From Prostheceraeus crozeri (lineage: Eukaryota; Platyhelminthes; Polycladida; Euryleptidae), in the NCBI GenBank assembly GCA_907163375.1, contig CAJQUW010008997.1, positions 111,063-175,062 on the forward strand: a stretch of DNA of 64,000 nt, written 5' to 3'. The notes under the pieces were generated by a model. The model saw nothing but the letters and a program-made list of their open reading frames with translations. It was not told where the DNA came from and did no database searches. Below are positions 41,855 through 55,960 of this stretch, one piece after another; position 1 is the stretch's first letter; the number at the start of each line of letters is the position of its first letter. Position numbers and translations under genes: made by a program.

Positions 41855-42440
41855 ACTTCAGTGGTCTGTATTTCATCAAGTGGGGCGTCACTGATGCAGA
41901 CCATCACCATTTCTTCTCCAAACATCGCAATCCTCATCCAAGTTCTTCCATGTTGCCCTCGGAGGGAATCATCCCATCCTATAAGAGGTCTTCCTCTTTT
42001 CCGTGGATAGTTGTAGGGATACCAACAAGTCGTCCGTAGCGTTCATCGGTTGTCTTTCATTCTAGCTATACGTACCTTGCCTATCGATGTTTCGCATAGT
42101 AGATGTGCTCGACCACATCCGTTACCCCTGATTTCTTTCTGATGACACTTGAGCGAATATGCTGTTTCTTCGAAATGTGGGTCGTTCTGCATTCCATCGC
42201 TCTCTGTGTGCCGTTCGGATCTAAACTTCGACGTTCTTGGCAGAAGACCATGTCTCCGAAGCATAAGTCAATGCTGGAAGGATGTTAGTATTGGATAGAT
42301 AGGCCCTCGTTGTTTTGGGAACTTGGTTTGAGGTCAGTGCCGTTTCAATCTTCTTGAATGCTGCCCAACCATTTTTAATTCTGTTATTCGCTTCTTTAAG
42401 CAGATGACCATTTGGTGTTGTGATTTGACCGAAATATTTC
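41855..42440 (-). mobile_element. RTE-type LINE 3' remnant
   Basis: Minus-strand reading in shifting frames recovers LINE phrases such as NNRIKNGWAAFKKIETAL, LPALTYASETWSS and, nearer the end, a basic GRP-x-x-x-W motif. It is heavily mutated. Confidence 0.55.
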
Positions 42441-45400
42441 CATCAATGTAATTGATGACAATTAAAAATTACTCCGTTTTTCCACAATTACATTTCAATT
42501 ACTTTAGATTATTGCCAGTGTTACACTGCACATTTTCCACCATTTACTATTCCGAACGAGTGTTCTAAGGTTGATAACGATTGCTCCTCGGAAAAGCAGA
42601 CTTCCCTTGTAGCGTTGAAAGATAAAAACCTTTTTTTTTCTTTCTCTAAGTGTTTTCGTCTTACTAAGGTTCAAATCTGAATATGCTAAACTGAGATATC
42701 TACACTTATGGATTCGAGACTTTGTTCAGCTTGCACTTACACCTAATCTAAAATTTAAATTAATTCCGAGATTTAAACTGAGGTTCTAGAAGAAGAATTA
42801 ATATACTATTCTTTCTCCGAGAGGAAATTTATGTTCTTTTCTGATTTAGATTTTCTGTTCAGCAATATGAATTCAGATGGAGGGGGGAATGTCATTGTAC
42901 TTGATTTTCATTTTGACGATGCGCTTAGTCAAGTTAAAAAAATTGTCGGTAGTTGTACATCGGATGCATGTATGAGCATGGCAACGCGTTTTCGACGAGG
43001 TAATTCGAACTGCGTGGTATATGGACATTTAACACAACTGAATGCAAAGTAATTGCAACTACTTCTCAATTTCATGGCAAAAATGTAATTGATTAAATTC
43101 ACAAACTACTTATCAGATCAGATGATATAATTGATCATTAAACCCTAATCACAGTAATTGCAATTACAATTACAATTTCAACACAAGCTTGTGAAATGCA
43201 AATTATTTTCTCGGAAATCTTGCAGAAAATATTTGAAGGAAGGTGCTCAAATTTTTTTCAAGTACGCACTACACTTTCTGTAAGAGCCGGATAATCATCT
43301 CAATTTGTTGATCTTGAGAGATACATTTCTTCTCATGATGTAACTGGCTTTGATATTGCAGGGCTGAACTTGATTCTACAGGTTAGTGTAAAGTAGTTGA
43401 TATTTAGGCTCTTACCATCGTATTGCCATTGGTATGAATTATTGTATAAGATTTCATTAGCTACTCCACCCTTCATATAGAAGTTTGATTTTAAGGTGGT
43501 GTCAATGACTCACACTGGCTATGCTATCGTTCAGGAATCGTCCCACCCAACCATGAAATATAAATTTAGAACATTTAATGAAAGATTATGCATTTAATGA
43601 AAGCACTGAAATTCACTTTCAATTACACATTAAAGGAGTGAAGGAATCCATATATTAAAGCTCCGAAATTAATTGGATACATTCTCTGAATCATACGTGT
43701 ATGTTCTTTATAAGTAATTTATCTGTCTGGATAGAACAGATAAATAGCCAATAATGAAGCTAGATGTAAAGGACATAGCTAAAATGATCAGTATTCGCAT
43801 AAAATCTGGTCTATATTTATATGGTACAAATCAAGGCACAAAGCAACAGCTACAGCAAGCAAAGGATTTACTAAAGAAAACACCAACCAATAAGCATTGA
43901 TTAAATATTTTATCACTTTACTCTCCTTCATGAACGAAATGCATATTTGTTTCTACAGCACCGACTGCATGCTGTTTTGTGTGAATGAGTTTTGTTTTGA
44001 AATATGCATGGTCTTTTTTCCAATGTTCGTGGAAATAGAGTTTTTGATTTTGAAGTTGCATGATGGCTGATGATTGCTTAGCTTCTCCGACTAACTCTTA
44101 ACAGCAGTAGCCTTTAAGCGCTTCAGCGAGGATGCAACATCACAAGCTTATGCACTTCCAAGATTTACCAAAACAATTAATATATTAGTTACATGACTCC
44201 GGCGTAGGTGTGATTCTTGTCTTTGCAAACCTACAACTCATTACTATACAATACTTTGTCACTACAATTATAATTTCTTTTTACATTTTCACGACGTTAT
44301 TTCATGTGTATAGAATTCTTGAGATTGTGCAAATGCAGAATATCATTATCTCCCTTTTTTGTCATTATTTGCAATTGCAAAATAATTTGTCCTGTCTCAT
44401 CTCATTTTCGTGCTCGTTGTTGAGAAATACACGCTTTGATATTCTACTATACTCTACTATATTTCTATACTTGGTGAGAGATAGTAACCGGGAAAAGTAA
44501 GTTAGATTTCGTATATTTGAATTGTGATTTGAGAGAAGCTCTACCGTACAAAATTAACAATGTGGTGATGATTATGATCCTATCAGATGGAATGATGGCA
44601 TCTATCTTCGATCAATATTTCTTCAATAATATTGTGTGAGCTACTCCGCAAGATTATCCAACATATACTTTCCTTCAGTCTATCACCAGATAAAAGAATA
44701 TGAACGCAGACTACAATTTATCTGATCAGAACAGGAAAGTCATGAAACGCCAAGATAGTGACATAACAATTCAATAATGAATGATACGGTTCTTGAGAAA
44801 GTCTTTAAATAATTGCTTAACTATGTAGATTCGTAACGAATAGCGATTTCATGACTGTATCATTTTCGAAGGAATAATTCTAGAGAAAAATAAGTAGCCG
44901 TCGAACCAATTTGTCGCTTTTCTTCATTTAAGAAATGGAGGGAAAGACCACACTATCATCATCTATTACAACTTAGGACTAAATTCATTCCTCCTTCATG
45001 TTGGAATTATGATACGGCACAGTTGATTTCTTCCTCCGATTTGAGGCGCATGGGTTTATCATTGTTCTTCGGCAATGTAATCAAAGGTATTTGTTAAAAG
45101 ACAGTGTTCAGAATCTTCCTTTACTAAAATCATCACCGTTTCATGACTTGAGACTGTCATATGGGGCATGAAGCTAGAACTGTCACCCAACCCAGCCATT
45201 TTTATTTCCTTTTGTCGGCTGTACTACTTTCAAAAATCCTTTCCGGCCATGCAATTTGAGGTCGCTGACTATCCTCTATCCATTAGCTTCCTAAAAAGTC
45301 TTCGATCAATTATTCCAAAATTCTCAGCGCAACCAATTTGAATTTTAAATTGAATCTCTGACTGAAGATTTGTACTTTCAGAGACCAATAGATGACACTT

Positions 45401-45905
45401 CATCAGCGACTTAAGACTGATAGCTTAAATGGTATTCTGAGTGACGTAGTTGAATTAAAAGTGGCTACACTGGGAGGTTACACTGAATTTACGCACATTG
45501 TATAATACTGGCTGACTGCTTGAAAAATTATAATTTCAGAGACTGAGCCAAATACTCACACTGAAGATTCTTCCAGCAAATTTAAAAGGCAAAGAACTAA
45601 CTAAATACACGTAATGCTATTTTCTACTCAAACAGCAAAATTTGATTTATCTTCATTGATTCCAGAATCTTTTATATCATCAGTAGGGCTGTGTGCGGTG
45701 CACCGAAACACCGGTTCTCGGGTCGGTGCACCGAAATGTGCGAATTTCGATCAAATTGATGCTTTACGGCATAGTTTCAATTGTAATTAATTCATTTTAT
45801 CTGCTATCTTAGTCAAAGCAAATTGTAGAGAAAAATATTTTAATCATGCAGTGCAATTAAAACAACAGGAAAATATTATTCAATTCTATTTATAATTTCA
45901 ATTCA
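42441..45905. other. Host intergenic DNA
   Basis: No gene recognised. Near 45690-45745 the palindromic CGGTGCACCG occurs twice in a GC-rich islet that could be the end of another DNA transposon. Confidence 0.45.
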
Positions 45906-45909
45906 AACT

Positions 45910-47416
45910 ATGTCAATCCGAAAAAATCCCCTGGTTCAGACGATATTCCATCTAAGGTTTGGTCCTTGTTTGCCACTCACCTTGCTGAGCCACTCACCAT
46001 CATCTTCAATTCTTGCCTACAACATGCAGATTTACCTAAGAAATGGAAAACAGCCTATGTGACTCCTTTACCAAAAAGTACTCCACCAACTTTAAACTCT
46101 TTGAGACCGATATCCTTGCTCCCAATGCCGGCCAGGTTATTTGAAAAATGTTTGTTGAAGCGTATGAAACATGAATTTCTCACTAAATTTGACAATAGTC
46201 AGTTTGCTTACAGACCACGCAGTTCCACTGTTTGTGCTCTCATCGCCTTGGAAGATTATCTGACAACACACCTCGATGATCCCGAAGTACTCGCATGCCA
46301 TATCATGTCCATCGATCTTCTCAAAGGCTTTGACCGAATACCGCATGACCTTTTGATTGCAAAAATGATAAATGATAAGTTTAATGGTTTTACCATCACT
46401 TTTACTCAGAATTATATTACAGACCGAAAATTTAAAGTGAAATGGAAAGGAATATCAAGTTCCTCATCTGACGTTCCTAGTGGTATTCCGCAGGGATCAT
46501 CATTTGGTCCAATTCTTTTTGGTTACTTCATAGCGCATCTGTTTTTGCCTTCTCACGACTCTTTACTTCTGAAATACGCCGATGACATCATTGCTGCAGA
46601 TGTAATACGAAAAAAGGACTCAACATCGAACCTGTCTTCAGTCTATGATGAAATTATAAAATGGACTCATCAGAACGGCATGAGTGTTAAAGAAGAGAAG
46701 TGCCAACAAATGATTGTTCAGAGAGTTGCATCTATATCTACGTCTCCGTTTACGGTAGCCAATATTCCAATGAAAGAGGATATGAGAATTCTGGGTGTCC
46801 TTTTAGATCGTAACATGAAATGGAAATTACATATACAGCAAATTTGCAAAAGAGCGTCGTCAAGGTTGTATATTCTCCGACAATTGCGTGACTATCTTCC
46901 TCCTTCAGAACTCACTGTTGTTTATCAGAACTGTATACGAGGTCTACTGGAATATGGAGCTCCTCTGTTTGTTGACTTGCCGAGAACGTTGGTCGATAAG
47001 TTGGAGCAAATTCAAAACCGAGCCCACTTTATTATATGCAATGCTCATCATTGCGAATGTGCCAAATTCACTCCTCTCGAGTACAGGCGAAAAATTATTG
47101 GTTTTAAGCTATTTCAGAAAATCATGGCGAACATTGATCATCCATTATATCATCTGATTCCATCCGTATTACCTTACTCGGGAAAGCTTCGTCTTCCAAT
47201 ATCAAAGTCAGCACAGCGTAGCAGATGTTTCATCTCAAGCATGACGAGACTTTATAACTCTGACTTCTGTCTGTGAATTTTCCTTCGACACATTATCTTT
47301 GTTAAGTTTGCTTTTTCTTGGTATAATCATACTTTGTACTAGCCCCACGATTCTCAGTATTGGGGTGTGTGATATCTGAAAATATACGTCTTTATTATTA
47401 TTATTATTATTATTAT
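45910..47416 (+). mobile_element. CR1/jockey-type LINE, reverse transcriptase and 3' end
   Basis: One long frame (45966-47276, 436 codons) encodes a nearly complete reverse transcriptase: fingers (RPISLLPMPARLFEKCL), palm with SGIPQGSSFGPILF, catalytic YADDI, thumb (RILGVLLDRNMKWKLHI) and the C-terminal domain. Upstream codons continue the similarity without an ATG, so the copy is 5'-truncated. The 3' end is an (ATT)n microsatellite at about 47395-47416, a usual tail for this type. The unbroken frame suggests a young insertion. No endonuclease domain is present. Confidence 0.8.
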
Positions 47417-47929
47417 GTAAATTTCCATATCATGAAATGAAACCTTTTGAAAATCACGGCTACACAAAAAATAATCAATGTATTTCCTGATGTTGAGAAA
47501 AAATGTGAAAAGTGTCGAAAATTAGGTAATTCAAGTTCATGATGAATCATTAAAGGCCACGAAGCCTCAATTCCTTCGAACTCAAAATTTCAGAATCTCG
47601 TAGTGAACCCTACTGTTGTTCCTCTTGCTAAAATGAAGGCTGTCTTAGCCTTCTAGCTGTCACCGAGTCGACAGAGATTTTTCGGTGACATTGAGTCGAG
47701 TAGTATCGAGATGTTGACTTTGGTGCAGTAATTTGTAAACAGCGGTGACACTGATTCAAATCCAATGTCTACATTTCCTTATGTGTTCAGGTGCTTCCCT
47801 TCCGTCGCTATATTTTCCTTTGATGTTCCTCTGGTATCAAAAGAGTCAATTATAAACCTTGCGCTTCTCCCGCCACTGACTTCGAAATTTGGTCACTGCA
47901 ATTTTTTTAACAGTTTTGTTTCATATCTA

Positions 47930-48660
47930 GTATGTGAGGATCTAGCATATACATGTAGCATTGAGAACCTAGGAATTACCATTGGAGGTATAAAGATAAG
48001 TAATATCAGATGCGCTGACGACATGGGTTTTAATGGCATCTTGTGAAGAAGAACTGCAGCAGATGCTCGACAAAGTGAGAAGATCCAGTGAGGAGCATGG
48101 ACTACGACTGAACGCTAAGAAGACAAAGTCAATGGTTGTTAGCAAGATACCACAACGGACGTTACCAAATGGAGTAGTGCACTGCAAACGAATGCAGCTG
48201 AAGATCAATGACGAGGTGGTGGAGAATGTGAAACACTTTTGCTATCTGGGCATTCAGATCAATAATGACGCGAGATGTGAGAGAGAAGCGAGGTATAGGA
48301 TAGCAATGGCGAAAACGCAATTCTTAAAGCTCAGAAAGTTCCGATCGAATTCGAAAATCGGAATTTCAACCAGGAAAAGGATGATAGCTTGCTATGTATG
48401 GTCTGTGTTGCCATAGAAGCACGGACATTGAATAAAGGATTGGAGAAGAGACTAGAAGCATTTGAGATGTGGTGTTGGAGAAGAATGTTCAATATCAGTT
48501 GGAAGAGAAAACTAAGCAATGAAGAAGTGCTGAAAAAAGCGAATGAAACACGAAGATTGCTGAATATCGTGAAACGGAGGAAGATCGAGTATTTTGGTTG
48601 TGTCCTAAGACACAACGAAATGCTGCGTGTGATGGTGGAAGGTAAAATCAATGGTGTAAA
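47930..48660 (+). mobile_element. RTE-type LINE fragment with frameshifts
   Basis: The reading passes through several frames: ISNIRCADDMGF (altered YADD), LQQMLDKVRRSSEEHGLRLN, VKHFCYLGIQINNDARCE, then EAFEMWCWRRMFNISWKR. These are RTE/BovB reverse-transcriptase and C-terminal motifs. Mutation of YADD and several breaks show it is dead. Confidence 0.7.
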
Positions 48661-50984
48661 ATCAAAAGGACTGGCCACTACCGTGTTGTCCTGGTTGGCC
48701 AATACCGGTGTCATGACTTGCATTTTCATGCCCTATACGTGTGCTCCAACAGGAAAATGTATCATAGAATGGATGCGTGATATATCTTCTGTCGGTGCTT
48801 TTTCATTTTCTTATCATGTTAGAATTTCTGTAGCATTGCTGTGGCTCACAAGCATGCCAACATGTGTAGGAAAACCAAAAAGGCTTAGAAAATAGATGAA
48901 AGCACAGCACGAAAGGAGACACAAAACAAATGAAAGCCTTCGTGTTCGGAATAAAAAAGACAATTGGAAAGAAATTTGATTCGATTCAGCATAATGGAGC
49001 AACGTAGTGTTTGTCATAATAGAGAACCAGGTAGGAATACTAGACTCAGAGGTGAGGTGCCTCCTTAAAACAATGAGACTGGTAAACGGCATACATTTGA
49101 AGCCTTTTTATGAATAGAATATAACTGATGGACAGAAAGCTGTTTTTATATGCAGCGTAATTATAGAAAATTCAATCTCAGTAGGCAAATGCAATATATG
49201 ACATCATTTTTTTCTACATTCACAACATGTGACACAAAGTAAATCAAAGAGCAATGCAATATGAATGCATTGACACCCATGAATAGGAACTTGTGTGTAA
49301 ATGAGGTATGTATTCCAAACACAAGTTACGTGCTGCAAGTTACGCATGCACAGTTATGTGAGGATAAATATGCACATGATAAATATCCACTTTTACATGA
49401 ATGTAGGTAGGTTTCATGAAATTTAAAGTTCGGATACTGTTGAGCTAATGCGGAATCAAAATGCGGTCTCTTGACAGAAATTCATTGCTATCGGAATTAA
49501 TGTGTAACTATATGTAAGTTACATGTATTTTTCAAGTTTGTAGTTGAAACTTCATATATATAGTTTATAGTTGTCAACTTCAAAAGTTGGGTCAATACAT
49601 GTAGTATCTCTAATATAAATATTCATGAAGAATTCCAGAGCTGATTTATTAAAAACTCAACTAATTGCCAACTCATCGACCGACTAGACAGTTAATTTGT
49701 CCTTTAGAAATTTGCATCTCATTACGAAAGGACGAGTTATTGTAGCATATACTGTATGTGTATCTGCTAGACAAGAACGCAGACAAAAGCAATTAATCTG
49801 TGTGGGATTGCGAACTAGCCGCTGGCTGAGCGGCGCATCGAATTCTAAGTTTACGGTATTTGATAAATTATGATGATGGCGAGTGAGTAATAGCGAAGGG
49901 AAAACGTGCTCTGAATCCTTGAAATGCCACAGTAGCTCTGATTTAAGGGCGCTCTGGACATACGCAATAGTATTTAACGAAAACCATGAGTTATTTATTT
50001 TCAATTACTGCCAAGTGCCAAGTAATTAAATTATCTCGATTAAATTGATTTACTTCGAATTAGTCAAAAATTATTTCGATATCATTTAGTTGATTATGAT
50101 TTTAGTCAACATTGATTAATTAGATTTCCACAATTACAATAACAACTATGTTGGGGTTCTCAACTTCAGGGACAGCTATACAAAAGCCCCATAAAAACAT
50201 TATCCGAATAAAAGTAAATTTACATGTCACCCAGCAGGTGCTACGCGCTCATGTGACCGAACTAGCGGACAATTATTGTTCTTTTTGTCGAATGCCTTGC
50301 CATGTGCCTTGATTATGAGTCACTTTGTAAAACTGTTTATTTGCATGAAGCGAACTCATTATGACAGTAAATAAGACTTGCAGTGTTGTGTAATTAATGC
50401 CAAGTCAATAATTTCAGTTTGTTTTAGACAATACTATCACTTCACTTATGCTGCCACAAATCAGGGGTGGAAACCGGCCGCCGGCTTTGACAACCAAGTC
50501 GGTCTTATCACAGTTAGCTATGAAGCAATGCTGGAGCGAGTAAAACTGAATTAAGTATGAGAGTGAGAAATTTTTGAAGTCGATAATTTGAAAGTTTCTT
50601 TATCGAAATGCAATTATATATACCAAAAGAGAAATGATAATAGCCAAGAATACCTACATAGTACATTGATAAGATGCCGGCATCAGCTCCCATTGTGGAA
50701 GCTGCCATCATTTAGGTACCGCTGTCATGACAACACATGTCCATGACGCTCTATTGTTTCAATGTCCATGGCCATTCTAGCCTTTATTACAATAGCGTCG
50801 GATTTCTATGGATAAGCCTATGAATATAAAACTGAAGTATCATAGGCTAAGCATGCTAAGAAGCAGCAAGTTAAGGTATTAGGAATAAAGTAGTTAAGAC
50901 CAAAGTTGGAGTCTTTGAATCATTAATCCTTTATGGAAGTGGCAGCTTTTTGAGTGCCTTTTTGAATTCTTTCACTCAATTTCT
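48661..50984. other. Host intergenic DNA, nothing recognised
   Basis: No coding, RNA or repeat signal that I can support. Confidence 0.5.
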
Positions 50985-52200
50985 CTAATTTATCTTTCAT
51001 TTTAGAAGGTTGACATTTATGTTTGTGTTCTTGTCTTTCAATCAACTGATTCATTACAGATTGGCTCATTCCGGACTTATCGAGGAAGAGTGTGCTGCAG
51101 AAGAATGTGAAGCTTGCCGTGATAAGATCTGAAACCTCAAACTTATATGCGAGAAGTACGGACTATATTTTCATTTGACGTGCGTTGATCTGCCGGACTA
51201 CAAGCTTGTGAAGTACTTCAAGCGAAACAAGCGAAAATACACTTGCGAAAAATGTATAGCGCTGTTATTCTTATCGGAATAAAAGATTATTAACACCATC
51301 ACGAAGAGTGTTCCTAAACAACCACCTGCGGAGAAGATCCAAGAATTGGAGAAAGAGATCGAAACACTGCGCAGAAAAAAGCAGGGATCTTTTGATGATC
51401 AACTCGCACGGGAGGAGTTGCGAGCGACAGAAGAGCAGGAAACCAGAAGAGAAAGTCAACATGACGCTGAAGAAATTCCAGAGGACGAAATATTTAGCAA
51501 AGAAGACAAGTCAGGAGAAGATGGAGGTGATGAAGAAGAAGAGGAAGAAACCCAGAGTGAGGTTAACAAGCTTATCTCAAAGAAGCTGAATGAACTGAAG
51601 AAGAAGATAGAGAAGGTCGGAGCAACAGAAGGGACGATCAACATCGACAACATCAATCACGACCAGCATACCAACAACAAAGGCGCTATGTGTGTAGGAG
51701 GTTTGGGCATTTGGCAAGATACTACTATGATAATGCTAATAATCACCGTAATAGATAGCACCGACAGTGGAATAATTGGCAGACAGACAGTGAAACTTAG
51801 TCAACGCGAGGGCAACCACGGTGCCAAAATCATGCACAACATCAAGAAATGTACGCTTTTAGACCAAGACCCTATCGCCGAACCAACAGCGAAGCGGCTA
51901 CTCCGGGGATTTAATTCGGGGATGAAAGGAGAGAGTGATACTAGTACCTTAATATTGAATGAAAGTACTCTGAAAATATTTTGCGTTGATACGTAAAATA
52001 CAAAATATCAACGGACTAAATGATGATAGAATAGAGAATTTGGGGCTGATGAATGATGGCAAAAATACTGATCTCGCATGTTTTACAGAAACTCATTTAT
52101 GTGATGAAGACATCAACCGACATCAACCGACATCAAAGACAGAAGACATCAAACTGGAACTTAGTAATTACATACTGTAGGCTCTCATTCTACTGCAACT
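50985..52200 (+). mobile_element. LINE 5' part: ORF1-like and endonuclease start
   Basis: A Cys/His stretch near 51070-51280 resembles a PHD-type finger (VDLPDYKLVKYFKRN, CEKCIALL). A frame at 51346-51996 is an acidic coiled-coil protein typical of LINE ORF1. The following frame (51986-52180) carries an endonuclease opening (IQNINGLNDDRIENLGLMN, CFTETHLCDEDI). Later sequence decays. A segment of about 75 bp at its start (50985-51058) recurs at 53245-53327. Confidence 0.55.
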
Positions 52201-52873
52201 AACATGAACCACAAAAAATCAAAGGTATTATTTTAGTTTGTAAGGTTGCTAACGCATCTGAATCCAATGGCTTAAAAATCGAGAATCCGGAGATCTTATG
52301 ATACTAAAGATGACAAATAAAAGTGGAATGACATCAAGGAGTTGTTTCTCATTTTGTTGTTATCGAGAAAACAATCAATACAAGTACAGAGACAAAGAAT
52401 AACTACGAAAAGCTGAAAAGTTTCATAATATATTACCCAATAGTGGAGAATCTGATAAGCTGAACAAAGTTATTTAAGGTAAGCAGGATTCGAATGCAAT
52501 ACAAAAAATTATCTCAATTTAAATGTAGATGGAACCAAGTTCAAATGTTGCTTAAGTATTGAACATGGAATCATCAATTTGCAGGAAGATCATATAAATC
52601 GAGATAACCCAGAAAACAAAATTTGTGAATTATGAAATACCGGTGACATTGAGAATGTTTTTCATACTATTTTTCAGCCTATATTGAAATCAGGAGAAAA
52701 TACAGATATCTATGAGGAGATATCTATGAAGAGAATATGTATTCAAGACTACATTCGGTGCATGCGAATGAATTGAAATCAATGTCCTGCTGCTTGACAG
52801 AAGCAGAGAAAATTAGAAACAATAGAACTTCATCTTTAGCATCGACATGACAAGTGAGATTTATTCCCAACCG
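52201..52873. other. Decayed continuation, nothing certain
   Basis: Possibly degraded LINE sequence; no reading frame can be supported. Confidence 0.35.
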
Positions 52874-52876
52874 TTA

Positions 52877-53215
52877 GGCCGAAAGCACACACGATAAGCC
52901 ATAAGCCGTAAGCTGTCACCTGATTGAGAATCCTTGTGTGACATGGCCTAGCGCGTCATTCTTCATATTCATGCTCATGCTTTACTATGCTTCATACTTT
53001 GACAGAAATTAGAAAAATATAAGGTATTTTCCTTTTCTGCAAGCTTGTATTACCGGTCATGAGAAAAAAATATTGTCAAAGTGACTTGTGCCTCATGACT
53101 TATTACTTGTGGCTTATGGCTTATGGTTTGGCACTTGTGGCTTATGGCTTATTATGGAGGATGTTGACGCGACTTCCGAACGACGGCTTATGGCTTATTC
53201 CGTGTGCCTTCGACC
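52877..53215. mobile_element. Harbinger-like MITE
   Basis: The ends GGCCGAAAGCACAC and the inverse of GTGCCTTCGACC form terminal inverted repeats of about 35 bp that include ATAAGCCATAAGCC. The flanks show a 3-bp duplication TTA (52874-52876, 53216-53218), as made by PIF/Harbinger transposases. Internal GGCTTATG repeats enlarge the right arm. Confidence 0.65.
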
Positions 53216-53244
53216 TTAAAGAGTGCCATCCGCGTCAGATTAGT

Positions 53245-53327
53245 TAATTGTTAATTTATCTTTCAATCGAGAGCGTTGATGTTTGTGCTTGGGTTCTTGC
53301 CTTTCAATCAGTTGATTCATTACAGGT
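53245..53327 (+). repeat. Second copy of the LINE-start segment
   Basis: Similar to 50985-51058; both end TGATTCATTACAG. It may be a truncated 5' end of the same LINE family or a direct repeat left by rearrangement. Confidence 0.5.
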
Positions 53328-53580
53328 GAGATGCTGTCCAAATTTGTATATTAATTAATAATCCCTTTTGTATGTGTTGCATAGTTCCATGTTTTTGTGG
53401 ACCCTCTCTCTATACAAATTTTCAAAAAAATTAAATAAGGATTAGTCACCGATAGAAAATTTTTCGTGAATTAGTTGCGCTTAGTAAAGAAGTGAACCGT
53501 CAATTGATAGAGCAATCCACTTTTGCATTTTGATGAATGGTGTTTGATTGCATTCATTGAATGCATTTTAATGAATTTTA

Positions 53581-53700
53581 CAGTCTCGTCGTTCAGTTGG
53601 TAGAGCACAGGTCTAGCTAACCTGTGTCGTAGGTTCGAATCCTACCAGCCGCACATATTTTGCACGGCAAGATGGTCAATCCTTTATTTCATTTCATTCT
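53581..53700 (+). repeat. tRNA-derived SINE-like copy 1
   Basis: A box-A match (TGGTAGAGCAC, 53598) and box B (GGTTCGAATCC, 53632) surround an anticodon-like hairpin CAGGT/ACCTG. The acceptor stem does not pair and a common tail (TTTATTTCATTTCATT) follows, so it is SINE-like and not a functional tRNA. Confidence 0.6.
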
Positions 53701-53976
53701 ATTGTTAATAATAATAGTAATAATGACGTATTTATTTCAAGCCCCAATATTGGGAAGCGTGGGGCATTCACCTTTACAAGATTTGAACAAAATGCAAAAA
53801 ATTTTAGAAACATATTTTCATAATTGCATACATATTATGTCATAATTGCATTTATGACATGGCCTAAGATGCTTTGGTGGACAATCGATCCCCGCTACTT
53901 ACTTTTCATAATTGTTATGACAACTGATGTGTGGTGGTGAGGGTTTGATGCTACCAATTGACACAGTAGCATGCAA

Positions 53977-54100
53977 GCGCCTCGTGGTTGAGGTGGTAGA
54001 GTGCAGGTCTAGTTAACCTGGGTCGTAGGTTCGAATACTACTAGCCGCACATCTTTTGCACAGCAATTTGGTCAACGGTTTATTTCATTTCATTCAATCA
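53977..54100 (+). repeat. tRNA-derived SINE-like copy 2
   Basis: The same layout and tail as the copy 400 bp upstream, with box A at about 53994 and box B at about 54028. Confidence 0.6.
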
Positions 54101-55219
54101 TTAATTATCGAAGTATTTGATTTTGATTGATTATTGTTTATCTGTCCATCTTTCACATATGTTCCATCACTATCGTGCTCCATCGCATAAACAGAAACAT
54201 TTGAACATTTCAGCAATTCCTTTAAGTCATCTACAGCTCCAGCTTTTATATTTGTGCTTCAATTTTATCATATTTATGCCAACCGCAAGTCGGCAGTAAA
54301 ACATTTAAGTATTTCCAAGGATTCCATAGAATTACTGAAATATGAATAACGCTGTTAATCGTCTTAGAAACAGTTGGAAAATGGATTATGTACTTGTACA
54401 AGTTGCACAATTCTATTCCATAATTCATTCTTTTCGCTGACAACCAGATGCTCAGATAGAACAATGGCTGAGATCCAGTGACCTAATCAAGGACGGTTCA
54501 GACCATCCACCCCTATCATGAGGAAGCACATTGAAAGCACGATTCTTCAACGTGACAGCACTACTTTTTGTTTTAATGTATTTTGATTTAAAGAGAGTGT
54601 TTTGACTAAATTGGAGGCTCAGCAAGTTCGTCTCCCCATATGGAAAGCAATCAAATGCAAGTCCCACTATTTCAAACGAAAAACTTCTTATATGTTTTCT
54701 ATTTGTGAATGAGGCAACAGAAAGCAAATTTGCTTCCATGCAGAATCTTGCTTCACCTGTCTGCTTGCACTATAATTAATGATTGCGAAGTCATCGTGAC
54801 ATGCACTGTACATGTCATAATTAATGAAATTAATCATAATAATTAATGTCATAAAAATAAATGAACATAGAACAAATACAAATTAGTTAATGCATTTACT
54901 CCCGATTTTGCTCTGGTTATTCGTAGATGAAATCAATCCTGTGGTTTTATTAGATAGAATCAATTTTCCCCATGCGTTAGTTATCTAGATGTGATGAATT
55001 ATCATTCATCGGGCATTAAATTGACCAGGCGACGGGGATCATGATGATTTCCACAAAAAAGCGCAGCAAAAACTCCCCAAAGTTTATGGTCGTCGATGTA
55101 ATAAAGTTAAATTGGTAAACGACAGATCTTCGGCGTCCAGCGCCTTCGGTGGTCGATCTTACAACAAAAAGCGTTGCTAGGCAAGCAGAGCCGTGTGAAG
55201 ATATATGAGGAATGAGTGA
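54101..55219. other. Host intergenic DNA, nothing recognised
   Basis: AT-rich, several short direct repeats of TAATTAATG near 54830; no gene. Confidence 0.45.
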
Positions 55220-55221
55220 TA

Positions 55222-55960
55222 TTAAGAAATGTGCTGGCTGTTCGAATGCATGTCTAATTGTGACGTCAGATTGTAGTCTGGAAGTTCGTATCTCCGGTTT
55301 TTTGTAGGTTTCAAGTGTGTGATTGCCTTTACTTCTGCTGTTGTTGTGTCTCGTGTGTTGAACAGTTTACTAAAGAGATCAACCTGAAAATTTCCGATGC
55401 TGCCCTCTCCGTTGTGTTTGTCTATAAGATGTTGATACAAAGCGGTGCTATTACTTTTATTCTCAATTGCTCTCATATGTTCATGGTGTCTCGTTTTCAA
55501 CATCCTCGCTGTTTTTCCAATATAAAAGTCTCCGCATTTGGTAAACTACGAAGCGGTCTCTACAAGTAAATTTAGTACTTACCAAGTCTTATTAAGATTA
55601 CAGTCGTAACATTTATTTGTTTTATTAATTTTTAGAAAAAACGCTGTATTGCAGCCGTACTCATTTGTCAAATTTACTGGTAAATCATACTTTTGATCAA
55701 TTTATTAACTTTGCGGTTGCAGCGATCATTTACATATGGCAGTTTGAAATTCATATTCTTTTCTTGACGGGTTTTATTTACTTTATTTGACTTTATAATA
55801 TTTATCTCCTTCTTATTATAACCATTATTTTCCAAAATATTTTCAAACTGCGAAATGTTCTCCTTCCGCAGTTCAGGGTCGTTGGACCTCTTGTTTATCG
55901 CATTTCTACTATATCATCGGGTATGTGGCTGATACCTACTTTCTCAGTTTTCATGCTGCG
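55222..55960 (-). mobile_element. Second Penelope-like remnant (GIY-YIG part)
   Basis: On the minus strand a GIY-YIG phrase (CGDFYIGKTARMLKTRHHEH) continues into an intact C-terminal frame (NSTALYQHLIDKHNGEG, then KNRRYELPDYNL). Further upstream sequence (to about 55960) gives broken reverse-transcriptase fragments. It is different from the copy at 31-32 kb. Confidence 0.6.

Noticed and set aside
53581-54100. Two functional tRNA genes
   Set aside because: A and B boxes are present but the acceptor stem does not pair and both share a non-tRNA tail; SINE-like repeats fit better.
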